In this document: piece by piece, positions 34,401 through 43,062 of the stretch
How positions within the stretch are numbered: position 1 is the stretch's first letter
Layout of the letters: every line of letters starts with the position of its first letter
From: JAANXG01 sp963731035
GTDB lineage: Bacteria > Pseudomonadota > Gammaproteobacteria > Arenicellales > JAANXG01
Direction: 5' to 3'
NCBI GenBank assembly: GCA_963731035.1
Contig: CAVSUY010000027.1
Span: forward strand, 1-64,000
Length of the DNA: 64,000 nucleotides
Notes under the pieces: generated by a model
What the model was told of the DNA's origin: nothing
Seen by the model: only the letters and a program-made list of their open reading frames with translations
Database searches by the model: none
Translations under genes and position numbers: made by a program

Positions 34401-34572
34401 ACGATCAGTTTGCGTGCCAACGATGAAACCGTTCTGCAACCAAACAGGACCCTGCACTTCATGCCCGGCATCTGGATGGCGGACTGGGGCATCTCAATCA
34501 GCGAGACCATTCGCATTGGAAGACGGCGACGTCCCGTTGTGCAGCTTCCCCCGGAGGCTGTACACCAGGTAG
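34401..34572 (+). pseudogene. 3' remnant of a doeA-like gene
   Basis: About 57 codons remain. RTISLRAND-x-TVLQPN and LHFMPGIWMADWGISISET match the C-terminal part of DoeA (HTISIRPGD and FHFMPGIWMNDWGVEISE) nearly residue for residue. A one-base shift near 34515 is then needed to reach EDGDVPLCSFPRRLYT and a stop at 34570, which parallels EDGCETFADVPRKL. The 5' part is gone. This is a decayed third copy beside the intact paralogue. Confidence 0.75.
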
Positions 34573-34608
34573 TGACTGGGAGCCGTCTCCCGCACCGGTC
34601 CCGGTGCA

Positions 34609-34636
34609 ATCGCGGTTGAAACCGCTCCTACAACCC
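34609..34636. repeat. Single REP core
   Basis: One unpaired copy of atcgcggttgaaaccgctcc with a tacaac flank lies between the doeA relic and doeX. Confidence 0.7.
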
Positions 34637-34782
34637 GAGCTTCACGGCGGGGGCACCTCCGGAGTGCGGATGATGGGCCGCACCGCGTTACCCCGGCCCG
34701 GGGTGACACATCTCCCCCGGGCGCGTGTGGCCCCGGCCAACGAGTTGCATATCGATACAGGGAGTGGATTACAATCCGTTTG

Positions 34783-35286
34783 ATGACCAAGCTCGATCGC
34801 ATCGATCTGCGGATCCTGTCTGTCCTCCAGAAGCACGGGAGAATCACCAAGCAGAAGCTGGCCAACGAGGTGAACCTTTCGGTCAGCCCCTGCTGGGTGC
34901 GCCTCAAGCGCTTGGAGGAAGCCCGCATCATTGACGGATATCACGCCGAGGTGCAGCTGGACAAGCTCGCCAATTTCTCGGTGGTGCTCGTCGAGATCAC
35001 CTTGAAGCATCACGCAGCGGAGGATTTCCAGCGTTTTGAGAATGCCATGCTCGAAGCTCCCCACGTGATCGATTGCTACGCCACGGGCGGGGGGGTGGAT
35101 TACGTACTCAAGGTCATCGCGCGCGATATCGATCACTACCAGACGCTGATCGACGACATGCTGAAACAGGGCATCGGTATCGATCGCTACTTCAGCTATA
35201 TCGTTACCAAGGCGGTCAAGCGGTCCCGTTTCATCCCGATTCAGCAGGTATTGGATATCAACGAAACGACACGTGCCGAGACGTGA
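34783..35286 (+). CDS. doeX: Lrp/AsnC-family regulator DoeX
   Basis: The product is 167 residues from ATG 34783; TTG 34780 is one codon upstream. The helix-turn-helix is in ITKQKLANEVNLSVSPCWVRLKRL. The RAM ligand domain follows, with DCYATGGGVDYVLKV. DoeX-type proteins sense ectoine-pathway amino acids and control doe genes. Its stop overlaps the GTG of eutA by four bases, so the two are translationally coupled. It is a second local regulator besides the GntR and MarR proteins. Confidence 0.87.
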   Translation: MTKLDRIDLRILSVLQKHGRITKQKLANEVNLSVSPCWVRLKRLEEARIIDGYHAEVQLDKLANFSVVLVEITLKHHAAEDFQRFENAMLEAPHVIDCYATGGGVDYVLKVIARDIDHYQTLIDDMLKQGIGIDRYFSYIVTKAVKRSRFIPIQQVLDINETTRAET

Positions 35287-36002
35287 CGCGGCTTGGTGTT
35301 CTGTATCCGCCCTGCGGCGCGGAGTTTGAGTACTACCGCTACGGTGAGAAACTGGGCGACGCGGTACGCGTCGCCCTGGTCGGGGTACGAATCCACGGCG
35401 ACAGCGACGAGCATGCTCCCGAGCATCTGAGCCGCACGGGCGAGTTGGACAATCTGCGCCTCAGTGCCCGGGTGATGGAGCGGCTGGAACCCGACGCCGC
35501 GGTATGGGCGTGTACCAGCGGCAGTTTCATCGACGGGCTGGCGCACGCCCGGACCCAGATCCGGGTCATTGGTGATGCCCTGCGCTGTCCTGCCACCAGC
35601 ACGTCGTTGGCGTTTGCCGCCGCGCTCGAGCATCTTGGGATCGACACGGTATCGGTTCTCGCCAGCTACCCGGAACGCACCGCTTCCGCCTTTTTCTCTT
35701 TTCTCGCCGAATGCGGGATCGATGTCCATGCTTACCGATGCCTGGATATTGATTCCGGCCCGGCCGCCGCAACGCTCGGGCAGGACAGCGTCGCCGCGGC
35801 CTGCCGGGATCTGGTCGTCCCCACGGACGGCTCGTTGCTGATTCCGGATACGGCGATACCCGCAATGCACTGGATCGAGCCACTGGAGGAACTCATTGAC
35901 CGGCCGGTCCTGACCGCCAACCAGGTCAGTCTCTGGCACACGGCCCGTCTGGCGGGTATCGACCCGCCGTACTCCCTGCCCGGCCGGCTGTTCGCGGTTT
36001 AG
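35283..36002 (+). CDS. eutA: Ectoine utilisation protein EutA (Asp/Glu racemase superfamily)
   Basis: The product is 239 residues from a GTG overlapping the doeX stop (GTGA). The two catalytic Cys of the arylmalonate decarboxylase/Asp-Glu racemase fold lie near WACTSGSF and, in the second half, where the protein reads AECGIDVHAYRCLDID. EutA is linked to hydroxyectoine use, probably as a stereo-inverting step before EutBC. It is separated from eutBC by about 14 kb here, although these genes are often contiguous. The exact reaction is not proven by sequence. Confidence 0.85.
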   Translation: MTRLGVLYPPCGAEFEYYRYGEKLGDAVRVALVGVRIHGDSDEHAPEHLSRTGELDNLRLSARVMERLEPDAAVWACTSGSFIDGLAHARTQIRVIGDALRCPATSTSLAFAAALEHLGIDTVSVLASYPERTASAFFSFLAECGIDVHAYRCLDIDSGPAAATLGQDSVAAACRDLVVPTDGSLLIPDTAIPAMHWIEPLEELIDRPVLTANQVSLWHTARLAGIDPPYSLPGRLFAV

Positions 36003-36356
36003 AGGTTGGATGCACCCCGATAATCGCGACTGAAATCGCTCCTACAATCCAAAGTTCGGCGCGGAAATTGCCCCCGGGATCGTAGGAGCGACTTCAGTCG
36101 CGATCAGGCTGCCTGCCGCCCCAGACCGGATCGCGTAAGGGCGGGCCCCAGGGTCTTTTTCGCGTGGTGAAAACGGGGAGCGGCAGATAAGAAAAATCCC
36201 CACGGCGACGCGGCTCAAATAGGGGGACTTTTTCGTTTCCCCCGACCAATAAGAAACCCTATTCATCCCGCGGATTGATACCCTTCGGCCTGAAGGCACT
36301 CTAGTGGATAGGTGCCCGGAACCCTTTATTTCAGAGCGATTTCCCCGTTGAACAAA
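36003..36356. other. eutA-doeC intergenic region with REP pair
   Basis: A facing REP pair fills 36023-36104 (atcgcgactgaaatcgctcc and its inverse). Beyond it, ccccacggcg and taggggg with A- and T-runs (about 36190-36235) could form a weak terminator or attenuator. The rest probably carries the doeC promoter. No gene is seen. Confidence 0.6.
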
Positions 36357-37832
36357 ATGATCCAGCCCGAACCAAGACAACAGTCCCCGATCCACCTGTC
36401 GGACCCGGTATTGTTCCGGGAGGAGGCCTATGTCGACGGCGCCTGGCTTGGCGGCGGCGAATGGACCGAAGTCACCAACCCCGCGGACGGCACCGTCATC
36501 GGGCGGGTTCCCCTGCTGGGAGTATCTGAAACCCGGCATGCCGTCGATGCCGCCGCACACGCTTTCCCGGGGTGGCGCTCCCTGCTGCCGCAGGAGCGTG
36601 GAGAGCTTCTCGAAAACTGGAGCCGGCTGATGCTCTCCCACCGCGAGGATTTGGCGCGGATCATGACCCTCGAGCAGGGAAAGCCGCTGGCGGATTCGCG
36701 CGGAGAAATCGACTACGCAGCGGGATTCATCAAGTGGTTCGCGGAGGAAGGACGACGCATGAACGGCGACACGATCCCCAGCCACCTCCCCGATCGCCGT
36801 CTACTGGTCTATCGTGAACCCATCGGCGTCACCGCCTGCATCACTCCGTGGAACTTCCCCGCCGCCATGATCACCCGCAAGGCATCGGCGGCCTTGGCGG
36901 CGGGCTGTCCGATGGTTGTCCGACCGGCCCTCGAGACGCCCTTTTCCGCCCTGGCGCTGGCGGAACTGGCGGACCGCGCCGGGATTCCGGCGGGCGTGTT
37001 CTCCGTGATCACCGGCAGCGGTCGCAAGATAGGCGGAGAGCTGTGCTCCAATACCAAGGTCCGCGCGCTCAGCTTTACGGGCTCCACTGAAGTCGGACGG
37101 GTGCTGTTGCGCCAGGCCGCCGATTCGGTGAAGAAGATGTCCATGGAACTGGGCGGGCACGCCCCTTTCATCGGCTTTCCGGACGCAGGCGTGGAACGAC
37201 TGGTCGACGGTGCTCTCGCAGCCAAGTTTCAGACCTCCGGACAGGACTGCCTCGCCGCCAATCGCATCTACATCCATAAGGACGTGTATGATGCGTTTCT
37301 CGCCGAATTCTCTCGCAGGACCGACGCCCTCAGGGTCGGCAACGGACTGACCGAAGAGGTGGACCTGGGACCGCTCATGAACGAGGAGGCTGTACTCAAG
37401 GCCGAAGAGCACATCGAGGACGCCTTGTCCAAAGGAGCCAGGCTGCTGTCCGGCGGCGGGCGTTCCGAGCGCGGCGGCCTGTTCTTCCAGCCGACGGTGC
37501 TGGCTGATGTCACGCCGGATATGGCCATCTATCGGGAAGAGACTTTCGGTCCCGTCGCAGGCGTCACGCCTTTCGACGATTCGGACGATATCGCAGCCCT
37601 GGCCAACGACAGCGAGTACGGGCTGGCCAGCTATGTCTACGGGAACGACCTTTCACGCATCCATCGCCTGACGGCCGCCCTGGAGTACGGCATGGTTGCG
37701 GTGAATTGCGTGAAGATGACCGGCCCGCCCATTCCATTCGGCGGCGTCAAGCAGTCCGGGCTGGGCCGTGAAGGCTCGCGCCACGGATTGGACGAGTACA
37801 GCGAGCTGAAGTACGTCTGCATTCAGGTGTGA
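36357..37832 (+). CDS. doeC: Aspartate-semialdehyde dehydrogenase DoeC (SSADH-like ALDH)
   Basis: The product is 491 residues from ATG 36357; TTG 36348 and GTG 36312 are in frame and the ribosome site is unclear. It is an aldehyde dehydrogenase with MELGGHAPF (general-base Glu) and the catalytic Cys in FQTSGQDCLAANR. The NAD-binding SFTGSTEVGRVL and PWNFPAAMITRK segments are present. DoeC oxidises aspartate semialdehyde made by DoeD to aspartate, closing the ectoine-to-aspartate route. It resembles GabD-type enzymes, so the name rests on its place between eutA and doeD. Confidence 0.88.
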   Translation: MIQPEPRQQSPIHLSDPVLFREEAYVDGAWLGGGEWTEVTNPADGTVIGRVPLLGVSETRHAVDAAAHAFPGWRSLLPQERGELLENWSRLMLSHREDLARIMTLEQGKPLADSRGEIDYAAGFIKWFAEEGRRMNGDTIPSHLPDRRLLVYREPIGVTACITPWNFPAAMITRKASAALAAGCPMVVRPALETPFSALALAELADRAGIPAGVFSVITGSGRKIGGELCSNTKVRALSFTGSTEVGRVLLRQAADSVKKMSMELGGHAPFIGFPDAGVERLVDGALAAKFQTSGQDCLAANRIYIHKDVYDAFLAEFSRRTDALRVGNGLTEEVDLGPLMNEEAVLKAEEHIEDALSKGARLLSGGGRSERGGLFFQPTVLADVTPDMAIYREETFGPVAGVTPFDDSDDIAALANDSEYGLASYVYGNDLSRIHRLTAALEYGMVAVNCVKMTGPPIPFGGVKQSGLGREGSRHGLDEYSELKYVCIQV

Positions 37833-37911
37833 ATGCGCCTCGTCCGACGACCGGTTTGCCATTGCCGCAGAGTTAACACATTACGAGATCAAACCATTTG
37901 GGATTTGAGTC

Positions 37912-39300
37912 ATGACTAAGATGAACAGCGATGCACTGCACGCACTGGATCGTGCACACTTCTTCCATCCTTCCACGAACATGCGCCAGCATGCCGACGG
38001 CAAGACACCCAACAGGATCGTCACCGGCGGCGAAGGAGTCTACATCCAGGACACCGACGGCAAGCGGTCCCTGGATGCCTTCGCCGGCCTCTATTGCGTC
38101 AATATCGGCTACGGGCGCCAGGAAATGGCAGACGCTATCTACGAGCAGGCCAAGAATCTGCCGTACTATCATTCCTACGTCGGCACCGGAAGCGAGCCGG
38201 CGATTCTGCTTTCGGAGAAGATCATCAGCATGGCCCCGCAGGGAATGAGCAGGGTCTACTACGGCATGTCCGGCTCGGACGCCAACGAGACCCAGATCAA
38301 ACTGGTGTGGTACTACAACAACATCCTGGGGCGCACGGAGAAGAAGAAAATCATCTCCCGCTGGCGGGGCTACCACGGCTCCGGCGTCATGACCGGCAGC
38401 CTTACCGGGTTGGACGTGTTCCACAAGGCGTTCGATCTCCCGCGCGACCCGATCATGCACACCGTCTGCCCCCACTACTTCCGCCACGCCGCGCCGGGTA
38501 TGAGTGAAACCGACTTCTCTCAATGGTGCGCCGATCAGTTGGAGCAGATGATCCTGGACGAAGGCCCGGAAACCGTGGCCGCCTTCATCGGCGAGCCGGT
38601 CATGGGCACCGGTGGATTGATCCCGCCCCCGGAAGGTTACTGGGAGAAGATCCAGGCCGTCCTCAGGAAGTACGACGTCCTGTTGATCGCGGACGAGGTG
38701 GTGACCGGGTTCGGCCGGGTCGGCACGCCTTTCGGGTGCCATCGCTACGACATCCAGCCCGACCTGATCACCATAGCCAAGGGGCTGACCAGCGCCTACC
38801 TGCCGCTTTCCGGCGTGATCGTAGGCGATAAGGTCTGGGAGGTCCTGGAGCAGGGATCCGACGAGCTCGGACCCATAGGCCACGGCTGGACCTACTCCGC
38901 CCATCCTTTGTGCGCGGCATCGGGACTGAAGAACCTCGAAATCATCGAGAGGGAGAAGCTCATCGAGAACACCGTCCAGGTCGGCGACCACTTCCTGAGC
39001 CGCATGCACGAGGCTTTTGATGATCACCCCATGGTCGGCGAGGTACGCGGTGTCGGGCTGATGGCCGCCCTGGAGTTCTCAAAGAGCAAGGAGCGCCTGG
39101 AGCCGTTCGATTCGAGCCTGAAAATCGGAGCCAGGGTCTCGAGCGCCGCGGGCGAGCGCGGGCTGATCGCCCGGGCGATGCCCCACGCCGATATCCTCGG
39201 CTATGCACCCCCGTTGGTGCTGACCCGGGAGCAGGCCGACACGATCGTCGACCTGAGCAAGCAGGCCGTGGATGCGGTAGCGCAGGAAATCGGCATCTAG
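37912..39300 (+). CDS. doeD: L-2,4-diaminobutyrate transaminase DoeD
   Basis: The product is 462 residues, a class III PLP aminotransferase. The substrate-gate segment is GLYCVNIGYGR, the PLP Asp is in LLIADEVVTGFGR, and the Lys is in ITIAKGLTSAYLPLS. It converts diaminobutyrate to aspartate semialdehyde, the reverse direction of EctB, from which it differs in sequence family branch and length. The gene lies 79 bp after doeC and ends at a clear intrinsic terminator. Confidence 0.9.
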   Translation: MTKMNSDALHALDRAHFFHPSTNMRQHADGKTPNRIVTGGEGVYIQDTDGKRSLDAFAGLYCVNIGYGRQEMADAIYEQAKNLPYYHSYVGTGSEPAILLSEKIISMAPQGMSRVYYGMSGSDANETQIKLVWYYNNILGRTEKKKIISRWRGYHGSGVMTGSLTGLDVFHKAFDLPRDPIMHTVCPHYFRHAAPGMSETDFSQWCADQLEQMILDEGPETVAAFIGEPVMGTGGLIPPPEGYWEKIQAVLRKYDVLLIADEVVTGFGRVGTPFGCHRYDIQPDLITIAKGLTSAYLPLSGVIVGDKVWEVLEQGSDELGPIGHGWTYSAHPLCAASGLKNLEIIEREKLIENTVQVGDHFLSRMHEAFDDHPMVGEVRGVGLMAALEFSKSKERLEPFDSSLKIGARVSSAAGERGLIARAMPHADILGYAPPLVLTREQADTIVDLSKQAVDAVAQEIGI

Positions 39301-39358
39301 GAGCCTGTTCGAGTTCCGGCGCCGCCGTTTGCAACGGCCGGCGCAACAATGCAGTTTG

Positions 39359-39389
39359 GAAGGCCCTGGATGGACAGGGCCTTCTTTTT
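39359..39389 (+). terminator. Intrinsic terminator after doeD
   Basis: gaaggccctg pairs perfectly with cagggccttc around a six-base loop and is followed by ttttt. It closes the catabolic half of the locus. Confidence 0.9.
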
Positions 39390-39591
39390 GTCGTGACAAA
39401 GGCGCGGGACCTCCCGCGCTGTGGCCGGATAGCGTTCACCCATGTCCGCCAGCGGCTGTCGTCACCGGCGAAGGGTGAAGCAGACTCAGCCTCAGGGCCA
39501 TCGCGTGTTTCGCTGATCTCCGACTGGTCATCATCGGCGTCCACGCATTATCATGTTGCCGTTCCACGCTGTTTACCGGGAGATTGTATCG

Positions 39592-40365
39592 ATGCCTATT
39601 GAACTGGACTTGTTGAGCGTGAGCGGCGAGAGCCAGCCGCGAGTGATACGGGCGGTGGTGAGCGGTCAGCTTCACGAATCGGACTATGAGCAACTCACCG
39701 CCCATGTGGAGCAATTGCTCGAGAACCATCCCAGCCTGCGGATGCTGGTGCAGCTGACGGCCTTCGAAGGCTGGAGTCCGGGTGCGGCATGGGAGGACGC
39801 CAAGCTGGGTTTCCGGCATTTTTCCGACTTCGAGAGGCTTGTGGTGGTCGGCGACAAGCGTTGGGAGGAGTGGATAACTCGGCTGGTGCAGCCTTTCACA
39901 CTGGCGGACGTTCGTTTCTTCGAGCCCGTGGACATGGAGAAGGCGCTGACCTGGATCTGCGAGCCTGGGCATCCTCACATCGAGGTTACCGTCCAGGAGG
40001 ACCATCATGTTGTGCACGTGCGTCCCAGCGGCAGACTGTCCAAGGACGACTTCCTCAGTCTTGCCGCACAGATCGATCCGCTGATCGAGAAGTGGGGTGC
40101 TCTGAACGGCCTGGTGATCGAGAGTCCGGACTTTCCGGGTTGGGAAAACGTTGGCGCCTTCGTCCGGCACATGAGCTTCGTATCCGACCATCACAAGAAG
40201 ATCAAACGCATCGCCGTGGTGACGGCCTCGCCGCTGGGCTCCGTCGCTGAATACATCGCGGGCCGTTTCGTAGCGGCCAGGATGAAGCAGTTCGACCCCG
40301 ACGACCTCGACGTGGCGCTCAGCTGGGCCTCTAAAGGCAACAGCGACACCGTCCGGGAAGACTGA
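39592..40365 (+). CDS. Protein of two SpoIIAA-like (STAS-fold) domains
   Basis: The product is 257 residues from ATG 39592, chosen for the GGGAGA ribosome site eight bases upstream. The two halves are related. Each begins with a beta-rich RVIRAVVSGQL or HVVHVRPSGRL strand pair, then (L/Q)TAFEGW or IESPDFPGW, and a basic helix. This is the SpoIIAA-like pattern of membrane-associated lipid-binding STAS proteins. Such proteins are usually one domain, so the tandem form is unusual. It stands alone between the doeD terminator and the marR gene. Its function, possibly stress or membrane related, is unknown. Confidence 0.72.
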   Translation: MPIELDLLSVSGESQPRVIRAVVSGQLHESDYEQLTAHVEQLLENHPSLRMLVQLTAFEGWSPGAAWEDAKLGFRHFSDFERLVVVGDKRWEEWITRLVQPFTLADVRFFEPVDMEKALTWICEPGHPHIEVTVQEDHHVVHVRPSGRLSKDDFLSLAAQIDPLIEKWGALNGLVIESPDFPGWENVGAFVRHMSFVSDHHKKIKRIAVVTASPLGSVAEYIAGRFVAARMKQFDPDDLDVALSWASKGNSDTVRED

Positions 40366-40527
40366 ACCGCGCTGCCGGCGGGCCCGACCTCACCGATCGC
40401 CGAAAACCCGCCGGCCGGCCGTGCTCCCGCAGCGGCGGAGCCGGAACGGCCTCCGCCCGTCCGCCGACCCATGTCCCGACTTGCCACGAGCGCCGCGGCT
40501 TGTTAATATCCTTCGCACACGAAATAT

Positions 40528-40537
40528 TTGTACACGA
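40528..40537. promoter_or_regulatory. Operator-like half-palindrome at the marR start
   Basis: ttgtacacga directly abuts the marR start codon and matches eight of ten bases of the ttgtacacaa site near gntR. It could be a regulatory link between the two, or chance. Confidence 0.3.
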
Positions 40538-41134
40538 ATGAAATTAACGCAGAAAAACGTGGGTTTGCAGCTCGGCCAGGGAGATTCCGTGGTCGGCTCG
40601 GACCAGGAGATTCTGCGTTCGTTGCGGCGGATCTTCCACGCCGTTGACCGGCACAGTCGTCGATTGGCCCGCATGCATGGCCTCACCGAGCCCCAGGCCC
40701 TGTGTCTCAATGCGATCCAACGCATGGATTTGACCACGCCCGGTCTGCTGGCTCGGGTCGTCTCCTTGTCGCCTCCGACGGTGACCGGCATCCTGGACCG
40801 CCTCGAAAGGCGGGGTCTGGTCCGGCGCGAGCGCAATGAACGCGACAAGAGGCAGGTGGTAATCCGCCTGACGGAGGCCGGCCGCCGACTGCTTTTCGCC
40901 AGTCCTCCCCCGCTCCAGGAGCGATTCACACGCCGCCTGGCGGCACTGCCTGTCAACCGCCAGCGCCGGATTGCCAAGGCACTGGAAGAGGTGGTGAAGC
41001 TGCTGGAGGCGGAAGACATCGATGCGGCGCCCCTCCTTGCCCGCGGCGCTGCCGATCCGCGGCAAGCCGACGACACCATGCCCCTGACCGATGCCGGTGA
41101 TCCGGCCCTGGACGATTCCCGCCACGGACACTGA
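40538..41134 (+). CDS. MarR-family regulator, EctR-like
   Basis: The product is 198 residues from ATG 40538. The winged helix contains LLARVVSLSPPTVTGILDRL and the wing ERRGLVRRERNERDKRQVV. The C-terminal tail is acidic. MarR-type EctR proteins repress ectoine synthesis genes at low salinity in some gammaproteobacteria. Here the gene is co-oriented and 80 bp upstream of ask-ectABC, so it likely controls them. The name EctR is inferred from context; the ligand is unknown. Confidence 0.8.
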   Translation: MKLTQKNVGLQLGQGDSVVGSDQEILRSLRRIFHAVDRHSRRLARMHGLTEPQALCLNAIQRMDLTTPGLLARVVSLSPPTVTGILDRLERRGLVRRERNERDKRQVVIRLTEAGRRLLFASPPPLQERFTRRLAALPVNRQRRIAKALEEVVKLLEAEDIDAAPLLARGAADPRQADDTMPLTDAGDPALDDSRHGH

Positions 41135-41214
41135 AGTTCGCCGCGGAGCCGGCGCGTTTTTCTCTACTGACATCTTTCTCTACTGAATCCCATTCACGCA
41201 CACTTTGGTTTGCA

Positions 41215-42423
41215 ATGTCATCCAATATCAGAGTAATCAAGTACGGCGGCTCGTCTCTGGCGACCGCCGATCACATCCGGTTTGTCGCCGAACAGATCAT
41301 CGAACGCAAGCGCCCGGGCGAGCATCTGGTGATTGTCGCATCCGCCATGGGCGATGCCACAGATCAACTGATGTCCCTCGCCGGCGAGGTCAGCAGCGAC
41401 CCGCCGCTGCGCGAACTGGACAAGATACTCGGCACCGGCGAGCACGTCTCCACTGCCCTGCTGTGCATGGCGCTCCGGCGACTCGGACATGAGGCCGTTT
41501 CTCTTACCGGCCCCCAGGGCGGTATTCGGACCAGCGACGAGCATTTCAACGCATCGGTTGAGGACGTCGACGACCGACGCATTCGCAAGGAATTGGCTGA
41601 CGGGCGAATCGTCGTAGTGGCCGGCTTCCAAGGTCAAAACACCGCTGGAGAGATCACGACCCTCGGTCGTGGCGGCTCGGATACCACGGCGGTTGTCCTG
41701 GCCGACGCGCTCGCCGCCCGCCGATGCGAAATATGCTCGGACGTGGATGGCGTCTATTCGGCGGATCCCCGCGTAGTCAAGGATGCCCGGCGGCTGGACA
41801 GCATCAGCTACGTGGAGATGCTGGAAATGGCCCGCCATGGCGCGTCCGTATTGGACTCGAGGGCCGTGCATCACGCCCGCGGAGCCGGCGTCGAGATATA
41901 TGCTCGTTCCACTTTCGAGCCGGACGCACCGGGCACGCTGATAAGCGAATTGAGCACGGACGAGCCGCGCGTGGTCGGCATCGCCAGCCACGAGGCCTTG
42001 CTTTCCCTGGCCATCGACGCCGCCGCCGACCGGGCTGCCGCCAATGCCATACTCGAGGAGGTGGAGCCCGATGACGTATTCCTGGACAAGACGGATGCCG
42101 GCACGGGTCGACGAAACATTCTGATCCCCAGCAATCGCCTGGCTGACGAGCGATCCTTCACCGCCGGCCTCCATGAGGAATTCGAGCACCAGGTGGTCGT
42201 CGGTTCACCCTGCAGTTCGGTCTCGGCCATCGGCCTCGGAGTCGGCAGTGACGAGGATCTTCAAGAGACATCGCGCCGCTTCTCGGCGCGCGTCGGCGTA
42301 TCGCCGAGCGACGATTTCTCCGGAGAGCACTCGATAACCTGCCTGGTGCAGCCCGACCAGGCCGCACTCCTGATGAACGCGTTTCATCGGGAGTTTGACT
42401 GCCCGACCGAGGACGCGGCATGA
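41215..42423 (+). CDS. ask: Ectoine-specific aspartokinase
   Basis: The product is 402 residues. The kinase core has IKYGGSSLA at the N-terminus, TTLGRGGSDTTA and SDVDGVYSADPR. The C-terminal ACT region departs from LysC (compare the LysC encoded at 48737-49957), as expected for Ask_Ect enzymes that escape lysine/threonine feedback. It supplies aspartyl phosphate for diaminobutyrate and ectoine. Its stop overlaps the ectA start (ATGA). In well-known ask-containing clusters the gene lies after ectC, so the ask-first order is notable. Confidence 0.88.
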   Translation: MSSNIRVIKYGGSSLATADHIRFVAEQIIERKRPGEHLVIVASAMGDATDQLMSLAGEVSSDPPLRELDKILGTGEHVSTALLCMALRRLGHEAVSLTGPQGGIRTSDEHFNASVEDVDDRRIRKELADGRIVVVAGFQGQNTAGEITTLGRGGSDTTAVVLADALAARRCEICSDVDGVYSADPRVVKDARRLDSISYVEMLEMARHGASVLDSRAVHHARGAGVEIYARSTFEPDAPGTLISELSTDEPRVVGIASHEALLSLAIDAAADRAAANAILEEVEPDDVFLDKTDAGTGRRNILIPSNRLADERSFTAGLHEEFEHQVVVGSPCSSVSAIGLGVGSDEDLQETSRRFSARVGVSPSDDFSGEHSITCLVQPDQAALLMNAFHREFDCPTEDAA

Positions 42424-43016
42424 CAGTTGTGGAAACCCGTGACCGGCGACAGGCCATCAAGCCGGCCGACAGCAAGCCCCAGGCCGGCCTTTCCGGCACC
42501 GCGCGCCGAAAGCAGTCCCGCCCCAGGGACGTCGTCTACCGCCCCGCCACCCCCGCGGATGGCAGGGAGATGTGGCGCTTCGTCCGGGACGCCGGGGTCC
42601 TGGAGCTGAACCAGTCCTACGCCTATGTCCTGATGTGCCAGCATTTCGGTAACACCTGCCTGGTGGCTGAAACCGAGGTCAAGATGGTCGGCTTCGTTCT
42701 CGCCTACATCCCGCCGCGTCAACCCGACACGGTATTCGTCTGGCAGATCGGTGTGGCCCGTGAGGTACGGGGGCGGGGTGTGGGACTGCATTTGCTGCGG
42801 CACTTGCTGGCGCTGGACGGATGCAGGAACGTCAGGTATCTGGAAGCCAGCGTCACGCCCTCGAACAAGCCCTCGCAGAGCCTGTTCCGCGCCTTCGCCC
42901 GCAAATGGGGCGTCAGCTGCCGCAAGCTGCCGTTCTTCCCCAGCGAGTTCTTTCCAGAGCCGCATGAGCCCGAATACCTGTACCGCGTCGGCCCGCTGCA
43001 GTGGCCTGCAGCATGA
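42420..43016 (+). CDS. ectA: L-2,4-diaminobutyrate N-gamma-acetyltransferase EctA
   Basis: The product is 198 residues, a GNAT-fold acetyltransferase. The acetyl-CoA site reads VWQIGVAREVRGRGVGLHLL, and the family substrate segment ELNQSYAYVLMCQHF is intact. A basic N-terminal extension of about 35 residues precedes the domain. It acetylates diaminobutyrate from EctB. It overlaps ask by four bases and is 46 bp from ectB. Confidence 0.93.
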   Translation: MTVVETRDRRQAIKPADSKPQAGLSGTARRKQSRPRDVVYRPATPADGREMWRFVRDAGVLELNQSYAYVLMCQHFGNTCLVAETEVKMVGFVLAYIPPRQPDTVFVWQIGVAREVRGRGVGLHLLRHLLALDGCRNVRYLEASVTPSNKPSQSLFRAFARKWGVSCRKLPFFPSEFFPEPHEPEYLYRVGPLQWPAA

Positions 43017-43062
43017 CGCCAGCCGGCTCGGTGAACCAATACTTGACACTACCGGAGACACC

